A stretch of 64,000 nt of DNA from Baia soyae (GTDB lineage: Bacteria > Bacillota > Bacilli > Thermoactinomycetales > Thermoactinomycetaceae): positions 1 to 64,000 of the forward strand of contig NZ_SLXV01000001.1 in the NCBI RefSeq assembly GCF_004341445.1, written 5' to 3'. Numbering within the stretch: position 1 is the stretch's first letter; the number at the start of each line of letters is the position of its first letter. Made by a program: the position numbers and the translations under genes. The notes beneath the pieces are model-generated. The model made no database searches. It was not told where the DNA came from and was given only the letters and a program-made list of their open reading frames with translations. Shown in pieces: positions 43,792 through 53,666 of the stretch.

Positions 43792-43963
43792 AGAATCATT
43801 CCGCCTTTCATATACATATTATCCAATTTTTAGTATGCATAAGAAACCTCATTTCATACGTTCATCGTATGTGCCGGATATTGGGACAAAAATGTATCGA
43901 AATGTATAGGGAGATGTGGCACAATATACGTGACAGATACATATTGTTCGGGCGAATGAAGGT

Positions 43964-44200
43964 GAGAGGAGAGACTGTTGATCGATTTGATCGACGGCGC
44001 CGAAGGAGCAAACTTCTGATAAAGAAGTGAATCTCTCAGGCAAAAGGAGGCTTGCTGGACGCCACTCTGGAGAGTGCTTGTGATGCTTTGGTCATGATCA
44101 CGAGCCACCCAAGGGGCAACTTGAATGGTGCATTCAGGTGAACTCTCAGGTTCCATGACAGAGACTGTGCGACAAAGAACAGGGCTCTGTCTATTTTATT
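43964..44200 (+). ncRNA. Tandem glycine riboswitch with terminator
   Basis: Two adjacent aptamers with the family sequences. Aptamer I has GCGCCGAAGGAGCAA, AATCTCTCAGGCAAAAGGA and GGACGCCACTCTGGAGAG (to about 44075). Aptamer II has CCACCCAAGGGGCAA and GAACTCTCAGG, closing at 44163. GACAGAG (44157-44163), at the 3' end of aptamer II, can instead pair with CTCTGTC (44185-44191), followed by a T-rich stretch, forming the terminator. Glycine binding should prevent termination and turn on gcvT-gcvPA-gcvPB. Confidence 0.93.
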
Positions 44201-44214
44201 TGGAGGTGCTGGTC

Positions 44215-45309
44215 ATGGAGCAATTAAAGCGTACTGCGCTATTTGACGCGTACAAGGATCAAGCGAAATTGGTCCCATTTGGCGGCTGGGAAATGCCTGT
44301 TCAATTTTCGAGCATCAAAGAAGAGCATGAGGCGGTTCGTACTCGTGCTGGATTATTTGATGTCTCGCATATGGGAGAAGTGGAAGTATCAGGCCCAGAT
44401 GCCCTCGCTTTAGTTCAGAAGCTTACGACAAATGATGCATCTAAGATTGCCATCGGGCAGGCTCAGTATACGTTAATGTGTTATCCAGATGGCGGTACCG
44501 TAGATGATTTATTGGTTTATCGCACAGGCGAACAGAAGTATCTCCTCGTGATTAATGCAGGAAATATCGATAAAGATGTGGATTGGATTCAACAGCATAC
44601 GACAGGGGATGTAACGGTTACACATATTTCAGATCAGGTTGCGCAAATTGCGATACAAGGACCGCTTGCGGAAACGATTCTGCAACGCCTTACAGAAGAA
44701 GATCTGAGTAGTCTGCGTCCATTTACGTTTCTAAATGATGTCATGATTGGCGGAGTTCCGATTCTTATCTCTCGTTCTGGTTACACAGGTGAAGATGGAT
44801 TTGAGCTCTATTTTGAAAGCAAACAGGCTCCTGCTATATGGAACCTACTCCTCGAAACAGGGAAAGAGGACGGTCTCTTGCCTTGTGGACTTGGAGCTAG
44901 GGATACGTTGCGCTTTGAAGCAAAGTTACCTCTTTATGGACAAGAGCTTTCGGCTACCATCTCTCCGATCGAAGCGGGAATGGGCTTTGCGGTAAAAGTG
45001 GATAAAGGGGACTATATTGGTCGTGATGCTCTCGCTTTGCAAAAAGAGCAAGGAGCGCCTCGGAAATTGGTTGGACTGGAAATGATCGATCGTGGAATCC
45101 CGCGTACTCATTATCCTGTCTATCAAGGCGGAGAGTTGATTGGTGAAGTAACTACCGGAACGCAATCTCCTACATTAAAATTGAATATTGGCTTAGCGCT
45201 CATTAAAAGTGAATTTGCTGTTTTAGGGGAAGAAGTAGAGGTTGAAATTCGTGGGAAGCGTGTGCGTGCGAAAATTGTAAAAGCGCCTTTCTACAAACGA
45301 GCAAAATAG
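44215..45309 (+). CDS. gcvT: Glycine cleavage system T protein (aminomethyltransferase)
   Basis: A 364-residue tetrahydrofolate-dependent aminomethyltransferase. It takes the aminomethyl group from lipoyl-GcvH and makes methylene-tetrahydrofolate plus ammonia. Motifs: [49 protein letters not shown], and [22 protein letters not shown] chose ATG 44215 after TGGAGG; the upstream in-frame extension is translated riboswitch. First gene of the gcv operon. Confidence 0.96.
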   Translation: MEQLKRTALFDAYKDQAKLVPFGGWEMPVQFSSIKEEHEAVRTRAGLFDVSHMGEVEVSGPDALALVQKLTTNDASKIAIGQAQYTLMCYPDGGTVDDLLVYRTGEQKYLLVINAGNIDKDVDWIQQHTTGDVTVTHISDQVAQIAIQGPLAETILQRLTEEDLSSLRPFTFLNDVMIGGVPILISRSGYTGEDGFELYFESKQAPAIWNLLLETGKEDGLLPCGLGARDTLRFEAKLPLYGQELSATISPIEAGMGFAVKVDKGDYIGRDALALQKEQGAPRKLVGLEMIDRGIPRTHYPVYQGGELIGEVTTGTQSPTLKLNIGLALIKSEFAVLGEEVEVEIRGKRVRAKIVKAPFYKRAK

Positions 45310-45337
45310 CATCTACGGATTGAAGGAGGAGAAGAGG

Positions 45338-46684
45338 ATGACATTTCGTTATTTACCAATGACAGAACAAGATCGGAAGGAAATGCTGGAAACGATTGGA
45401 GTCCAGACAACAGAGGAATTATTTGCAGAGATTCCTGAAAATGTCCGTTTCCATGGGGAATTAGCGATTCCGAAAGCATTGCCAGAACCATTGCTAGTGA
45501 AGCATATGCAACGTTTATCGGGGAAAAATGCGAACTTGGATCAATATGCTTCCTTTTTAGGAGCAGGCGTGTATGAGCATTACGTACCAAGTGTAGTGAG
45601 CCATGTCATCTCCCGTTCAGAGTTTTATACAGCCTATACTCCTTATCAGCCAGAGATTAGTCAGGGCGAGCTACAAGCTATCTTTGAATTTCAATCAATG
45701 ATTTGCGAGCTAACAGGCATGGATGTAGCGAATTCTTCGATGTATGATGGTCCAACTGCTCTAGCAGAAGCGGCTGCCCTCGCTTTTTCTCATACGAAGA
45801 AGAAAAAAGTAGTTGTGTCCAGAGCGGTTCATCCAGAAGCTCGTGAAATTCTATTGACGAACGCAAAAGGACTTGGCTATGAAGTAGTCGAGATTCCGTT
45901 GCAAGATGGAGTGACCGATCTAGCTTGCTTAGAAGGAGTTGCAGATGAAGATACAGCGGCGGTTATCGTTCAGTATCCAAACTTCCTCGGAAATCTGGAA
46001 GACCTCGGCCAAATTGAGCAAATCGCACATAAGCACAAAGGGTTGTTAGTTGTAAGCTCTAACCCACTTTCTTTAGGAGTCTTACAACCTCCAGGTGCTT
46101 TTAAGGCGGATATCGTAGTAGGAGATGCACAGCCACTTGGAATTCTTCCGCAATTTGGTGGTCCGCACTGTGGCTACTTCGCGACAACTAAGGCATTGAT
46201 GCGTCGTTTACCAGGACGTATCGTGGGGCAAACCGTGGACGAGGACGGAAAACGCGGTTTCGTACTAACCCTACAAGCTCGTGAGCAACATATCAGGCGT
46301 GATAAAGCAACTTCTAACATTTGTTCGAACCAAGCGCTGATGGCTCTAGCCGCTTCCGTTTACATGTCAGCGTTAGGGAAACAAGGAATGCAGGATATAG
46401 CATCATTAAATGTGAAAAAAGCCCATTATGCGAAGCAACGTTTGTCACAAGTGAGTGGAGTTGAAATCGCTCATGAGAAACCATTCTTTAATGAATTTGT
46501 GATCAGAGTAACTGGCCCTGTGGATGAGGTCAATCAAAAGCTATTGAAACAAGGAATTATGGGTGGTTATGATTTAGGTAAGGCTTATTCAGAATATCAA
46601 AATCATATGTTAGTAGCCGTAACCGAGCTTCGCACCAAAGAAGAAATTGAACAGTTGGCAGTGGCATTGGAGGGACTACTATGA
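45338..46684 (+). CDS. gcvPA: Glycine dehydrogenase subunit 1 (P protein, N-terminal half)
   Basis: A 448-residue subunit of the two-subunit glycine decarboxylase found in Bacillota. Motifs: [17 protein letters not shown] at the start, [16 protein letters not shown], and [44 protein letters not shown]. The PLP Lys is in the partner. ATG 45338 lies seven bases after AAGGAGGA. It overlaps gcvPB by four bases (ATGA). Confidence 0.96.
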   Translation: MTFRYLPMTEQDRKEMLETIGVQTTEELFAEIPENVRFHGELAIPKALPEPLLVKHMQRLSGKNANLDQYASFLGAGVYEHYVPSVVSHVISRSEFYTAYTPYQPEISQGELQAIFEFQSMICELTGMDVANSSMYDGPTALAEAAALAFSHTKKKKVVVSRAVHPEAREILLTNAKGLGYEVVEIPLQDGVTDLACLEGVADEDTAAVIVQYPNFLGNLEDLGQIEQIAHKHKGLLVVSSNPLSLGVLQPPGAFKADIVVGDAQPLGILPQFGGPHCGYFATTKALMRRLPGRIVGQTVDEDGKRGFVLTLQAREQHIRRDKATSNICSNQALMALAASVYMSALGKQGMQDIASLNVKKAHYAKQRLSQVSGVEIAHEKPFFNEFVIRVTGPVDEVNQKLLKQGIMGGYDLGKAYSEYQNHMLVAVTELRTKEEIEQLAVALEGLL

Positions 46685-48138
46685 GCAAAGAGACAGCGAA
46701 ACAACTCATTTTTGAGATGAGTAAGCCGGGTCGTATTTCTTACAGCTTACCTGCAAGCGATGTACCTGAAACAGAAGGACTTCCTGCACAATTCATGCGT
46801 GAAGTCCCAGCTGAGTTACCAGAGGTTGCAGAGCTAGACCTCATGCGCCATTATACCGAGTTATCACGTCGTAATCACGGAATTGATAACGGTTTCTACC
46901 CACTTGGTTCTTGCACGATGAAATACAATCCAAAAATTAATGAAGATGTAGCTCGCTACCCAGGATTCTCTAAGATTCACCCGTATCAAGCAGAGGAGAC
47001 CGCACAGGGGGCATTGCAATTGTTGTTTGAATTGCAACGGGATCTATCTGAGATTACGGGTATGGATGATGTGACAGTGCAGTCAGCAGCTGGTGCACAA
47101 GGTGAGTGGACGGGACTCATGATGATCCGTGCTTACCATGAAAACCGTGGTGACCTCTTGCGCAATAAGGTGATCGTGCCAGACTCTGCTCATGGTACCA
47201 ATCCAGCTTCCGCGACTGTGGCCGGCTTTGAAACGATTACAATCCCTTCCAATGAAAAGGGCTTAGTCGATGTAGAAGCATTAAAGGAAGCTCTTGGCAA
47301 CGATACTGCGGCGTTGATGATGACCAATCCAAATACACTGGGGCTTTTCGAAGAAGAAATCAAATTGATCGCAGACTTAGTGCATGAAGCAGGCGGACTC
47401 CTCTACTATGATGGGGCCAATGCCAATGCGATCTTAGGCTATGCTCGTCCAGGAGATATGGGATTTGATGTGGTACATCTAAACCTGCATAAAACCTTTA
47501 CGACTCCACATGGCGGTGGTGGCCCTGGTGCAGGTCCAGTAGGCGTAAAGAAAGATTTAATTCCATATTTACCGAAACCGATGGTTCGCCAGCGTGAAGA
47601 TGGTAGCTATTTCTTCGATCATGACATGCCTCAATCGATCGGACGAATCAAAGGGTATTATGGAAATTTCGGTATCTTGGTTCGTGCGTATACGTATATT
47701 CGTACCATGGGTCCAGACGGTCTAAAGCAAGTATCCGAGTATGCCGTGCTAAATGCGAACTACATGATGCACCGCCTAGCGTCTTATTTTGATGTACCGT
47801 TTACCCAGCACTGTAAGCATGAGTTTGTCCTATCAGGGAATCGCCAGAAGAATCAAGGGGTTCGTACCTTGGATATGGCGAAGCGCCTCTTAGACTTTGG
47901 TTATCACCCACCTACGATTTACTTCCCGCTTATCGTGGATGAATGCTTGATGATTGAGCCGACCGAGACAGAGAGTAAGGAAACGTTAGACAAATTTATT
48001 GACGCGATGATCCAAATCGCTCGTGAGGCAGAAGAAACACCTGAAGTCGTTCAAGAAGCACCTCATCATACGATCGTGAGACGTCTTGATGAAGTAATGG
48101 CGGCACGGAAACCTGTGTTACGTTATAGCAAATCATAA
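46681..48138 (+). CDS. gcvPB: Glycine dehydrogenase subunit 2 (P protein, C-terminal half)
   Basis: A 485-residue PLP-binding subunit. The Schiff-base Lys is in [39 protein letters not shown] and [17 protein letters not shown] are family landmarks. With GcvPA it decarboxylates glycine and passes the aminomethyl group to lipoylated GcvH. gcvH is not in the window, but lipM, which makes its octanoyl chemistry possible, lies 6.4 kb downstream. Confidence 0.96.
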   Translation: MSKETAKQLIFEMSKPGRISYSLPASDVPETEGLPAQFMREVPAELPEVAELDLMRHYTELSRRNHGIDNGFYPLGSCTMKYNPKINEDVARYPGFSKIHPYQAEETAQGALQLLFELQRDLSEITGMDDVTVQSAAGAQGEWTGLMMIRAYHENRGDLLRNKVIVPDSAHGTNPASATVAGFETITIPSNEKGLVDVEALKEALGNDTAALMMTNPNTLGLFEEEIKLIADLVHEAGGLLYYDGANANAILGYARPGDMGFDVVHLNLHKTFTTPHGGGGPGAGPVGVKKDLIPYLPKPMVRQREDGSYFFDHDMPQSIGRIKGYYGNFGILVRAYTYIRTMGPDGLKQVSEYAVLNANYMMHRLASYFDVPFTQHCKHEFVLSGNRQKNQGVRTLDMAKRLLDFGYHPPTIYFPLIVDECLMIEPTETESKETLDKFIDAMIQIAREAEETPEVVQEAPHHTIVRRLDEVMAARKPVLRYSKS

Positions 48139-48148
48139 ATGAAAACAA

Positions 48149-48177
48149 GAAAATCCCCTCTCTAGGGGATTTTCGTT
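48149..48177. terminator. Bidirectional terminator
   Basis: GAAAATCCCC / GGGGATTTTC stem between gcvPB and the convergent hypothetical gene. Confidence 0.85.
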
Positions 48178-48689
48178 TCGTATACAGTGCCTTCTTGAAT
48201 TGTTTGTTTTTGAGCGCCTTCTCTTTCTAATTCAAATCCAATCCATAATAAGTTAGCTAATTTCGTCTTAACAGACTGTCCCCCAAATTCAAACAATCCG
48301 TCTTCCCATTCAACTGGGCACCTTACATTCCACTCCCATGCAAGTGTATCTGCGGCGGCTAATGTTCGAAAAACGGCTTCTGGAGGAGTTACATCTTCCC
48401 ACATTGTTGTAAATGTAATTTCATATTGACTGCGATTTCTCCAGTAAGGTTCACAGTTTTCAATTTGTAGAGGTAAATCAATTGCTTCTGAAACTAATCG
48501 AAAGATAAGCATGGCCTTTTCTTGTGTTTTCGCATCTACGTATAGGCTCCATTGAACCCGAAAGTTACTACGGATAAATATCTTCCTTCCATGGTGTATG
48601 TATTTGATGTCTTTATAAATGTTATAGAAAGATAAAGAAAAGATCAATTGTAAAAAAATAGGTACCTTCCAAACTGGAGTAAGAAACAT
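48162..48689 (-). CDS. Hypothetical protein
   Basis: Up to 175 residues; not a family I recognise. The first 30 residues are hydrophobic (VPIFLQLIFSLSFYNIY) and could be an anchor, or may simply be upstream DNA if translation starts later; there is no convincing ribosome site at the ATG. The conserved-looking part is RVQWSLYVDAKTQEKAMLIFRLVSEAIDLPLQIENCEPYWRN, with several Trp and mostly beta-type patterning. The stop lies within the shared terminator. It interrupts the B. subtilis-like gcv-to-lipM order. Confidence 0.5.
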   Translation of the reverse strand: MFLTPVWKVPIFLQLIFSLSFYNIYKDIKYIHHGRKIFIRSNFRVQWSLYVDAKTQEKAMLIFRLVSEAIDLPLQIENCEPYWRNRSQYEITFTTMWEDVTPPEAVFRTLAAADTLAWEWNVRCPVEWEDGLFEFGGQSVKTKLANLLWIGFELEREGAQKQTIQEGTVYETKIP

Positions 48690-48774
48690 TACCTTGACGT
48701 GAGAAGAACTCTCATCTAGGCTTAAGTGAGAGATTTATTTAAACAATCAATATTCATAGAGATGAGGCGGCAAG

Positions 48775-49542
48775 ATGAGAGGAAAAACGGTCATCGTCAC
48801 GGGTGGAAGCAGCGGTATGGGGAAAGCAATGGTTGGGCGCTTCTGTCAAGAGGGGGCGAACGTGGTCATCTGTGCTCGTAATGAAGAGCGTATGCAAGAA
48901 GTGAAAAAGGAATATGAAACGTTTCCAGGTCAGGTATTAACCTTTGTCTTGGATGTGAGAGAAGAAGAGAAAGTAAAAGAGATGGTCGAAACGGTCCATG
49001 AAACCTTTGGTAGCATTGATCATCTTGTAAATAATGCGGCAGGTAACTTCGTCGTCCCAGCAGAAAAGCTTTCGAATAATGGCTGGCGCTCCGTTATTGA
49101 TATTGTTTTAAATGGTACATGGTATTGTACCAATACAGTTGGGAACTATTGGATTGAAAAAGGAATTAAAGGCTCGATTGTAAACATTGTGGCTACATAT
49201 GCTTGGACTGGAGCGGCTGGTGTCGTTCATTCTGCTTCTGCCAAAGCAGGCGTACTCGCGATGACTCAGACACTAGCTGTAGAGTGGGGTAGCAAGTATG
49301 GCATTCGATTAAATGCGATCGCACCAGGCCCAATCGAACGTACAGGTGGAACTGATAAGCTGATTCAAGACGAAAAAGCATATAAAATGGTCGAACGACA
49401 AGTACCGTTAAAACGTTTCGGCACACCGGAAGAGATTGCAAGCGTTACGAAGTTCTTATTATCCGAAGAAGCTGGCTTTATCAACGGAGATTGCATCACT
49501 GTAGATGGCGGCCACTGGCTATCAGGTTTCCGCTTTTTGTAA
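48775..49542 (+). CDS. fadH: Short-chain reductase, FadH-like 2,4-dienoyl-CoA reductase
   Basis: A 255-residue classical SDR. The cofactor motif TGGSSGMG is at residues 9-16 and NNAAG is present. In place of YxxxK it has VHSASAK, the variant typical of 2,4-dienoyl-CoA reductases rather than most SDRs. It should reduce dienoyl-CoA with NADPH during unsaturated fatty acid oxidation. The ATG follows AGGCGGCAAG. It is a single-gene unit with its own terminator, and no other beta-oxidation gene is present. Confidence 0.82.
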   Translation: MRGKTVIVTGGSSGMGKAMVGRFCQEGANVVICARNEERMQEVKKEYETFPGQVLTFVLDVREEEKVKEMVETVHETFGSIDHLVNNAAGNFVVPAEKLSNNGWRSVIDIVLNGTWYCTNTVGNYWIEKGIKGSIVNIVATYAWTGAAGVVHSASAKAGVLAMTQTLAVEWGSKYGIRLNAIAPGPIERTGGTDKLIQDEKAYKMVERQVPLKRFGTPEEIASVTKFLLSEEAGFINGDCITVDGGHWLSGFRFL

Positions 49543-49560
49543 GATGTAAATAGACACCCA

Positions 49561-49606
49561 AGCATGAATGAGCACCAAGACGAATTCGTCACTCATTCAT
49601 GCTTTT
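49561..49606 (+). terminator. Rho-independent terminator
   Basis: AGCATGAATGAG / CTCATTCATGCT hairpin followed by TTTTTCT, after the reductase gene. Confidence 0.9.
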
Positions 49607-49677
49607 TCTATTCTTGGACAAAATAAACAACATGATACAAGAATCTAATTTGTCTTTTGTTAACAGGAGGGTAAAAG

Positions 49678-51624
49678 GTGTTTAAAAATCTATTTGGAAG
49701 CCTACAGAAAATTGGTAAATCCTTAATGCTTCCAGTGGCGATTCTTCCAGCGGCAGGTTTGCTATTAGGGATAGGTAGTGCGCTAGAAATTGGATTAATG
49801 TCCCAAGCAGGAGATATTATATTTGCGAATCTAGCCCTCATTTTTGCGATCGGGGTAGCAATCGGACTAGCAAACGGGGATGGGTCAGCTGGTTTAGCTG
49901 CCGTGGTTGGTTTCTTAATCATGAATGCTACGCTTGGACAGATGGCCATTCTTCGTCACCTGAAAACAACTCCCGTACTAGGGATAAAAACCATCTCAAT
50001 GGGGGTTTTTGGTGGGATTCTCATCGGGGTTGTAGCGGCTTTATTATATCGGAAATTCCATGATATCGAGCTTCCGCCGTTTCTAGGCTTTTTTGCGGGT
50101 AAGCGATTTGTACCCATTGTTACAGCGGCTACCGCTTTTGTTCTCGGTATTATTTTTGGGTTTGTGTGGCCACCTATTCAAGCCGGAATTGATGCATTTT
50201 CACACATGGTATTACATGCGAATCTTGCTTTATCAGCCTTTATCTTTGGTGTTATTGAGCGGGCATTGATCCCATTTGGACTTCACCACATCTGGTACGC
50301 TCCATTCTGGTTTGAGTTTGGAGAGTATGTGAAATCCACGGGAGAAGTAGTGAAAGGAGATGTGGCCCGGTTCTTCGCTGGCGACCCTACAGCAGGAACA
50401 TTTTTAACGGGGAAATTCCCATTCATGATGTTTGGTTTACCTGCGGCGGCGCTCGCTATTTATCAAGAAGCTCGGCCAGAAAGAAAAAAAGTGGTTGGAG
50501 GAATTATGCTTTCAGGGGCTCTTACCTCCTTTTTAACAGGGATTACAGAGCCAATCGAATTCACGTTCTTATTTGTAGCTCCGGTATTATTTGCGATCCA
50601 CTGTATATTTGCGGGAATCTCATTTATGACCATGGCGCTTTTGAACGTAAAAGCAGGACTCACTTTTTCCGGGGGAGTGATCGACTATCTCCTTTACTGG
50701 AAAATTAGTACAAACTCATGGGTGATTATCCCTGTTGGTCTTGCTTTCGCAGTCGTCTACTATTTTGGATTCCGGTTTGCGATTCGCACGTGGAATCTGA
50801 AGACTCCTGGGCGGGAGGATGAGACGGAAGAAGGGATCGACTCGGTTGATACGGATGATCGTCCTGATTCTCTCGCTTATGAAGTGATAGAAGCTTTCGG
50901 TGGCAAAGAAAACTTGACTCATCTGGACGCATGTATTACACGACTCCGTATTCAGGTCCAAGACCCTTCAAAAGTAGACAAGGCGAAATTAAAAGCGCTA
51001 GGAGCTGCGGGGGTTATGGAAATTGGGAACAATATGCAAGCGATTTTCGGCCCCAAGTCCGATCAAATTAAGGAACAAATGAAAGACATTATAGCCGGGA
51101 ATACCCCTAAACCGGTAGATAAGGTGGAAAGTCCGGTTAAGGCAAATGAGACATGTTCCATCGGGACTGGGTCTGAAACGGAAATCTTCCTAGCACCTAT
51201 GACAGGTAGAGTCTTACCAATTAAGGATGTTCCTGACCCCGTCTTTGCAGATAAGTTGATGGGTGATGGATTTGCGATCGATCCAACAGAAGGAGTCGTA
51301 GTAGCTCCAGTAGATGGAGAAATCGTAAACTTATTCCCATCCAAGCATGCGATTGGCATTCGCTCCCAAAGCGGCCGGGAAATCCTCATCCACATTGGCA
51401 TTGATACTGTGCAATTAAAAGGAGAAGGATTCACCGCCAAAATTGCACAAGGGGATCACGTTAAAGCGGGACAAGAGCTCGTAACTTTCGATCTCGACTA
51501 TGTCAAACAACACGCTAAATCCATCATCACCCCAATCGTCTTTACCAACCTTAAAGAACAAAAAATCGAACTAAAGACAACCCAATGTCAAAAAGGACAG
51601 CCATTACCCATTACCATTCAATAG
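49678..51624 (+). CDS. ptsG: PTS glucose-type permease EIICBA
   Basis: A 648-residue fused IIC-IIB-IIA sugar permease. IIC (about 1-380, ten or so helices) starts [33 protein letters not shown] and has [19 protein letters not shown] (about 400-480) has the phospho-Cys in [12 protein letters not shown] (about 505-640) has the phospho-His in [10 protein letters not shown]. Domain order and motifs suit glucose; N-acetylglucosamine is an alternative. The start is GTG after AGGAGGG. No antiterminator gene or clear RAT site was seen nearby. Confidence 0.9.
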   Translation: MFKNLFGSLQKIGKSLMLPVAILPAAGLLLGIGSALEIGLMSQAGDIIFANLALIFAIGVAIGLANGDGSAGLAAVVGFLIMNATLGQMAILRHLKTTPVLGIKTISMGVFGGILIGVVAALLYRKFHDIELPPFLGFFAGKRFVPIVTAATAFVLGIIFGFVWPPIQAGIDAFSHMVLHANLALSAFIFGVIERALIPFGLHHIWYAPFWFEFGEYVKSTGEVVKGDVARFFAGDPTAGTFLTGKFPFMMFGLPAAALAIYQEARPERKKVVGGIMLSGALTSFLTGITEPIEFTFLFVAPVLFAIHCIFAGISFMTMALLNVKAGLTFSGGVIDYLLYWKISTNSWVIIPVGLAFAVVYYFGFRFAIRTWNLKTPGREDETEEGIDSVDTDDRPDSLAYEVIEAFGGKENLTHLDACITRLRIQVQDPSKVDKAKLKALGAAGVMEIGNNMQAIFGPKSDQIKEQMKDIIAGNTPKPVDKVESPVKANETCSIGTGSETEIFLAPMTGRVLPIKDVPDPVFADKLMGDGFAIDPTEGVVVAPVDGEIVNLFPSKHAIGIRSQSGREILIHIGIDTVQLKGEGFTAKIAQGDHVKAGQELVTFDLDYVKQHAKSIITPIVFTNLKEQKIELKTTQCQKGQPLPITIQ

Positions 51625-51627
51625 CAA

Positions 51628-51668
51628 ATGAAAAAAGCACTCAAAAACAAGGGTGCTTTTTTCATTTG
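51628..51668 (+). terminator. Rho-independent terminator
   Basis: AAATGAAAAAAGCAC / GTGCTTTTTTCATTT hairpin directly after ptsG. Confidence 0.9.
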
Positions 51669-51734
51669 TCCAGGATATTACATCCAAACGCTACCAACTT
51701 CTAATAGGCGTGGAACCAGCATCTGAACGATATA

Positions 51735-51835
51735 GTGCAATTCCATTTCTAGTTACTTAATTTCGTATCGAAAAGCTGTACCAATAATGAGCCTTTTTGT
51801 TACACATAACGAAATTGCACCTTTAATAGGCTCAT
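51735..51835. other. Interleaved inverted repeats in a gene-free stretch
   Basis: The 340-base gap between ptsG and the collagen-like gene holds GTGCAATT (51735-51742) with its inverse at 51813-51820, and ATGAGCCT (51787-51794) with its inverse AGGCTCAT at 51828-51835. The two pairs interleave, as in a pseudoknot. No reading frame is evident in this gap. Confidence 0.3.
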
Positions 51836-51963
51836 GTTGAATTTCACTCCCAAAACTTCCACCAGATCAAATCGATAATTAGACTATACATGAGTTTCCA
51901 TAACATAAATATCTACATATGATGAATATTATAAATCATATTCTATAACAAAGGAGTGAAAGT

Positions 51964-52872
51964 ATGTCTCAAGCAAATATACCTAATATTTCACCTAACA
52001 TAAACATTACCCGAGAAGATGCCGTAAACCTGCTACTGTCGTCGATTGCATTAGAAGAACTAGGTCTTAGCCATATCATTAATGCAGAGGGGGAAAAGCT
52101 TCAATACGTTTTAGGAACCCTTCCAGGAGTCTCTACTCCTTTTCAACCTTCACTTAGCGACTTACTGACAATCAATGCAAGTGTTCGCGATACCATTAAT
52201 GCGATTGGAAAGAAAGAATATATCTTAAATGAAAAATTAGAAAATGTACTAGAAACACCTGTTACGATAGGACCTACGGGACCGCCAGGGCCTCCAGGAC
52301 CAACAGGGGGACCTCCAGGGCCTCAAGGGCCTCAAGGTCCAGCAGGATCTGCAGGACCTCAGGGACCTCAGGGACCAGCAGGGCCTTCGGGGGTTGCAGG
52401 ATCAATAGGTCCGCAAGGTCCGCAAGGTCCGATAGGACCTACTGGAGGAATTGCTTCTTCTTTTGCAAATGGGGATTCGACTTCTAGGAATTATCCTGTA
52501 GGAGCAATTACTTCTGTTATATGGGATATCGTTGAATATGTTGGAACTGGTATTAATATTGCAACCGGTTCTAGTGCGATTGTACTTGATGGAGGTCATA
52601 GTTATTTAATTTCTTCGACTATTACTGGTCAACCTGATGGAGGTAACGATGATATTTCGTTATATCAAACACTTTTAGATGGGGTGCCATTGTTCGTGCC
52701 TTCAAATGGATATATATATGCTGCTAGTAATAGTTCAAGTGTTACGGTTGCAAAAACTATTCAAGTTTCTTTGCCGAGTCAAACCCTTAGCATGGCATTT
52801 AATGCTTTAGGTGCTTCTGGAGCTGGTCTTGATAATGGAACAGCTAATATTACTATTTTGCAAGTTACTTGA
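51964..52872 (+). CDS. Collagen-like spore-surface protein (BclA-type)
   Basis: A 302-residue protein. Residues 1-100 are helical with [35 protein letters not shown], a block common in spore-surface collagen-like proteins of Bacillaceae. About residues 103-160 are Gly-X-Y repeats rich in GPQGPQGP, interrupted once by GPTGGPPG. The C-terminal 135 residues are a beta-rich C1q/TNF-like domain ([35 protein letters not shown]). Probably an exosporium or outer-coat filament. ATG after AAAGGAGTG. Confidence 0.85.
   Translation: MSQANIPNISPNINITREDAVNLLLSSIALEELGLSHIINAEGEKLQYVLGTLPGVSTPFQPSLSDLLTINASVRDTINAIGKKEYILNEKLENVLETPVTIGPTGPPGPPGPTGGPPGPQGPQGPAGSAGPQGPQGPAGPSGVAGSIGPQGPQGPIGPTGGIASSFANGDSTSRNYPVGAITSVIWDIVEYVGTGINIATGSSAIVLDGGHSYLISSTITGQPDGGNDDISLYQTLLDGVPLFVPSNGYIYAASNSSSVTVAKTIQVSLPSQTLSMAFNALGASGAGLDNGTANITILQVT
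52272..52443 (+). repeat. Gly-X-Y coding triplet repeats
   Basis: Tandem 9-base units such as GGACCTCAG and GGGCCTCAA encode the collagen-like stalk. The stretch is much richer in G+C than its surroundings and is a likely site for repeat-number variation between strains. Confidence 0.85.
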
Positions 52873-52902
52873 TCACGTAGTAAAATAAATGAGGAAAAAT
52901 AA

Positions 52903-53118
52903 GTGGATGAAAGAGTAAAGTACATGGATGAAGCGATCAAAGGGAGAAGATTCCTTGGTTATACTGGACTTCTTAAAGAGATTTGGATGGAACTAAAGCA
53001 AGATAAAGTGGTTCAAGATGCAGAAGACGAAATAGTTGATCTTGTTCATGTAAATGATGCGCCAGAAGAGTGTACTTGTCCAACCTGTAATTCGAACTTA
53101 CAGAATTTTGCTGACTGA
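52903..53118 (+). CDS. Small hypothetical protein with CxC/CxxC motif
   Basis: Up to 71 residues from GTG 52903, with GAGGAAAA upstream. Acidic, mostly helical, ending EECTCPTCNSNLQNFAD: three cysteines that could bind a metal ion or form a redox pair. No family recognised. It lies between the collagen-like gene and the IS200/IS605 element and could be cotranscribed with the former (30-base gap). Confidence 0.45.
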   Translation: MDERVKYMDEAIKGRRFLGYTGLLKEIWMELKQDKVVQDAEDEIVDLVHVNDAPEECTCPTCNSNLQNFAD

Positions 53119-53120
53119 AA

Positions 53121-53212
53121 GCCCACGGTTTCAATCGTGGGATGAAAAAACTACATATTGTTGCTCTAGCATCCCTGCAAGGGGATGCTTAGAGCAACAA
53201 TATGTAGTTTTG
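53121..53212. repeat. Left-end hairpins of the IS200/IS605 element
   Basis: CCCACGGTT / AATCGTGGG forms a short hairpin (53124-53142). ACTACATATTGTTGCTCTA (from 53151) pairs exactly with its inverse ending near 53209 around a loop that itself folds (GCATCCC / GGGGATGC). Such subterminal foldbacks are the recognition sites of single-strand transposases. Confidence 0.75.
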
Positions 53213-53264
53213 ATTTTTTGTTTTATTCGTTGCAGTTATTAGTGTATACTAATACAATTGATTT

Positions 53265-53663
53265 ATGGAACAAGAATATCGAAGAACTCAAACGACTGTA
53301 TCTTCAATCAACTATCATTTTGTTTTCTGTACACGCTATCGAAGAAAGGTATTGATAAATCAAGTGGAAGAACGATTCAAACAATTCATAGCAGAAATGT
53401 GCCAGGAAAATAATTGGCTCATTGTGGCAATGGAAGTCATGCCAGATCATTGTCATTTATTCTTGAATTGTCTTCCGACAGATTCCCCATCAGATATCAT
53501 GGCAAGAGTGAAAGGAGTGACATCTAGACGATTGAGACAAGAATTCAAACATTTGTCGCATCTGCCGAGTCTATGGACACGTTCATTCTTTGTTAGTACA
53601 GCAGGCAATGTATCCAGTGATACGATTAAGCGTTTTGTAGAAGCACAGAAGAAAAGGGGATGA
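53265..53663 (+). CDS. tnpA: IS200/IS605-family TnpA transposase, catalytic Tyr lost
   Basis: A 132-residue Y1 HUH transposase by length and sequence: INYHFVFCTRYRRKVL, the metal-binding HxH in MPDHCHLFL (His62, His64), and SFFVSTAGNVSSDTIKRFVEAQ. The family nucleophile is the Tyr in the (V/I)KRYxExQ helix; here that residue is Phe124. The reading frame is intact but the enzyme is predicted inactive. No ribosome site is evident before the ATG. Confidence 0.85.
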   Translation: MEQEYRRTQTTVSSINYHFVFCTRYRRKVLINQVEERFKQFIAEMCQENNWLIVAMEVMPDHCHLFLNCLPTDSPSDIMARVKGVTSRRLRQEFKHLSHLPSLWTRSFFVSTAGNVSSDTIKRFVEAQKKRG

Positions 53664-53666
53664 TCC

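Noticed and set aside
44125-44214. Longer GcvT start at 44125
   Set aside because: The extension is translated riboswitch and terminator sequence; ATG 44215 has TGGAGG and the family N terminus.
49607-49677. RAT/antiterminator leader before ptsG
   Set aside because: The hairpin here is a normal terminator for the preceding gene, and no overlapping alternative stem or conserved RAT sequence could be identified.
52272-52443. Tandem repeat as a possible CRISPR array
   Set aside because: It encodes Gly-X-Y triplets in frame inside a collagen-like protein and has no spacer/repeat structure.
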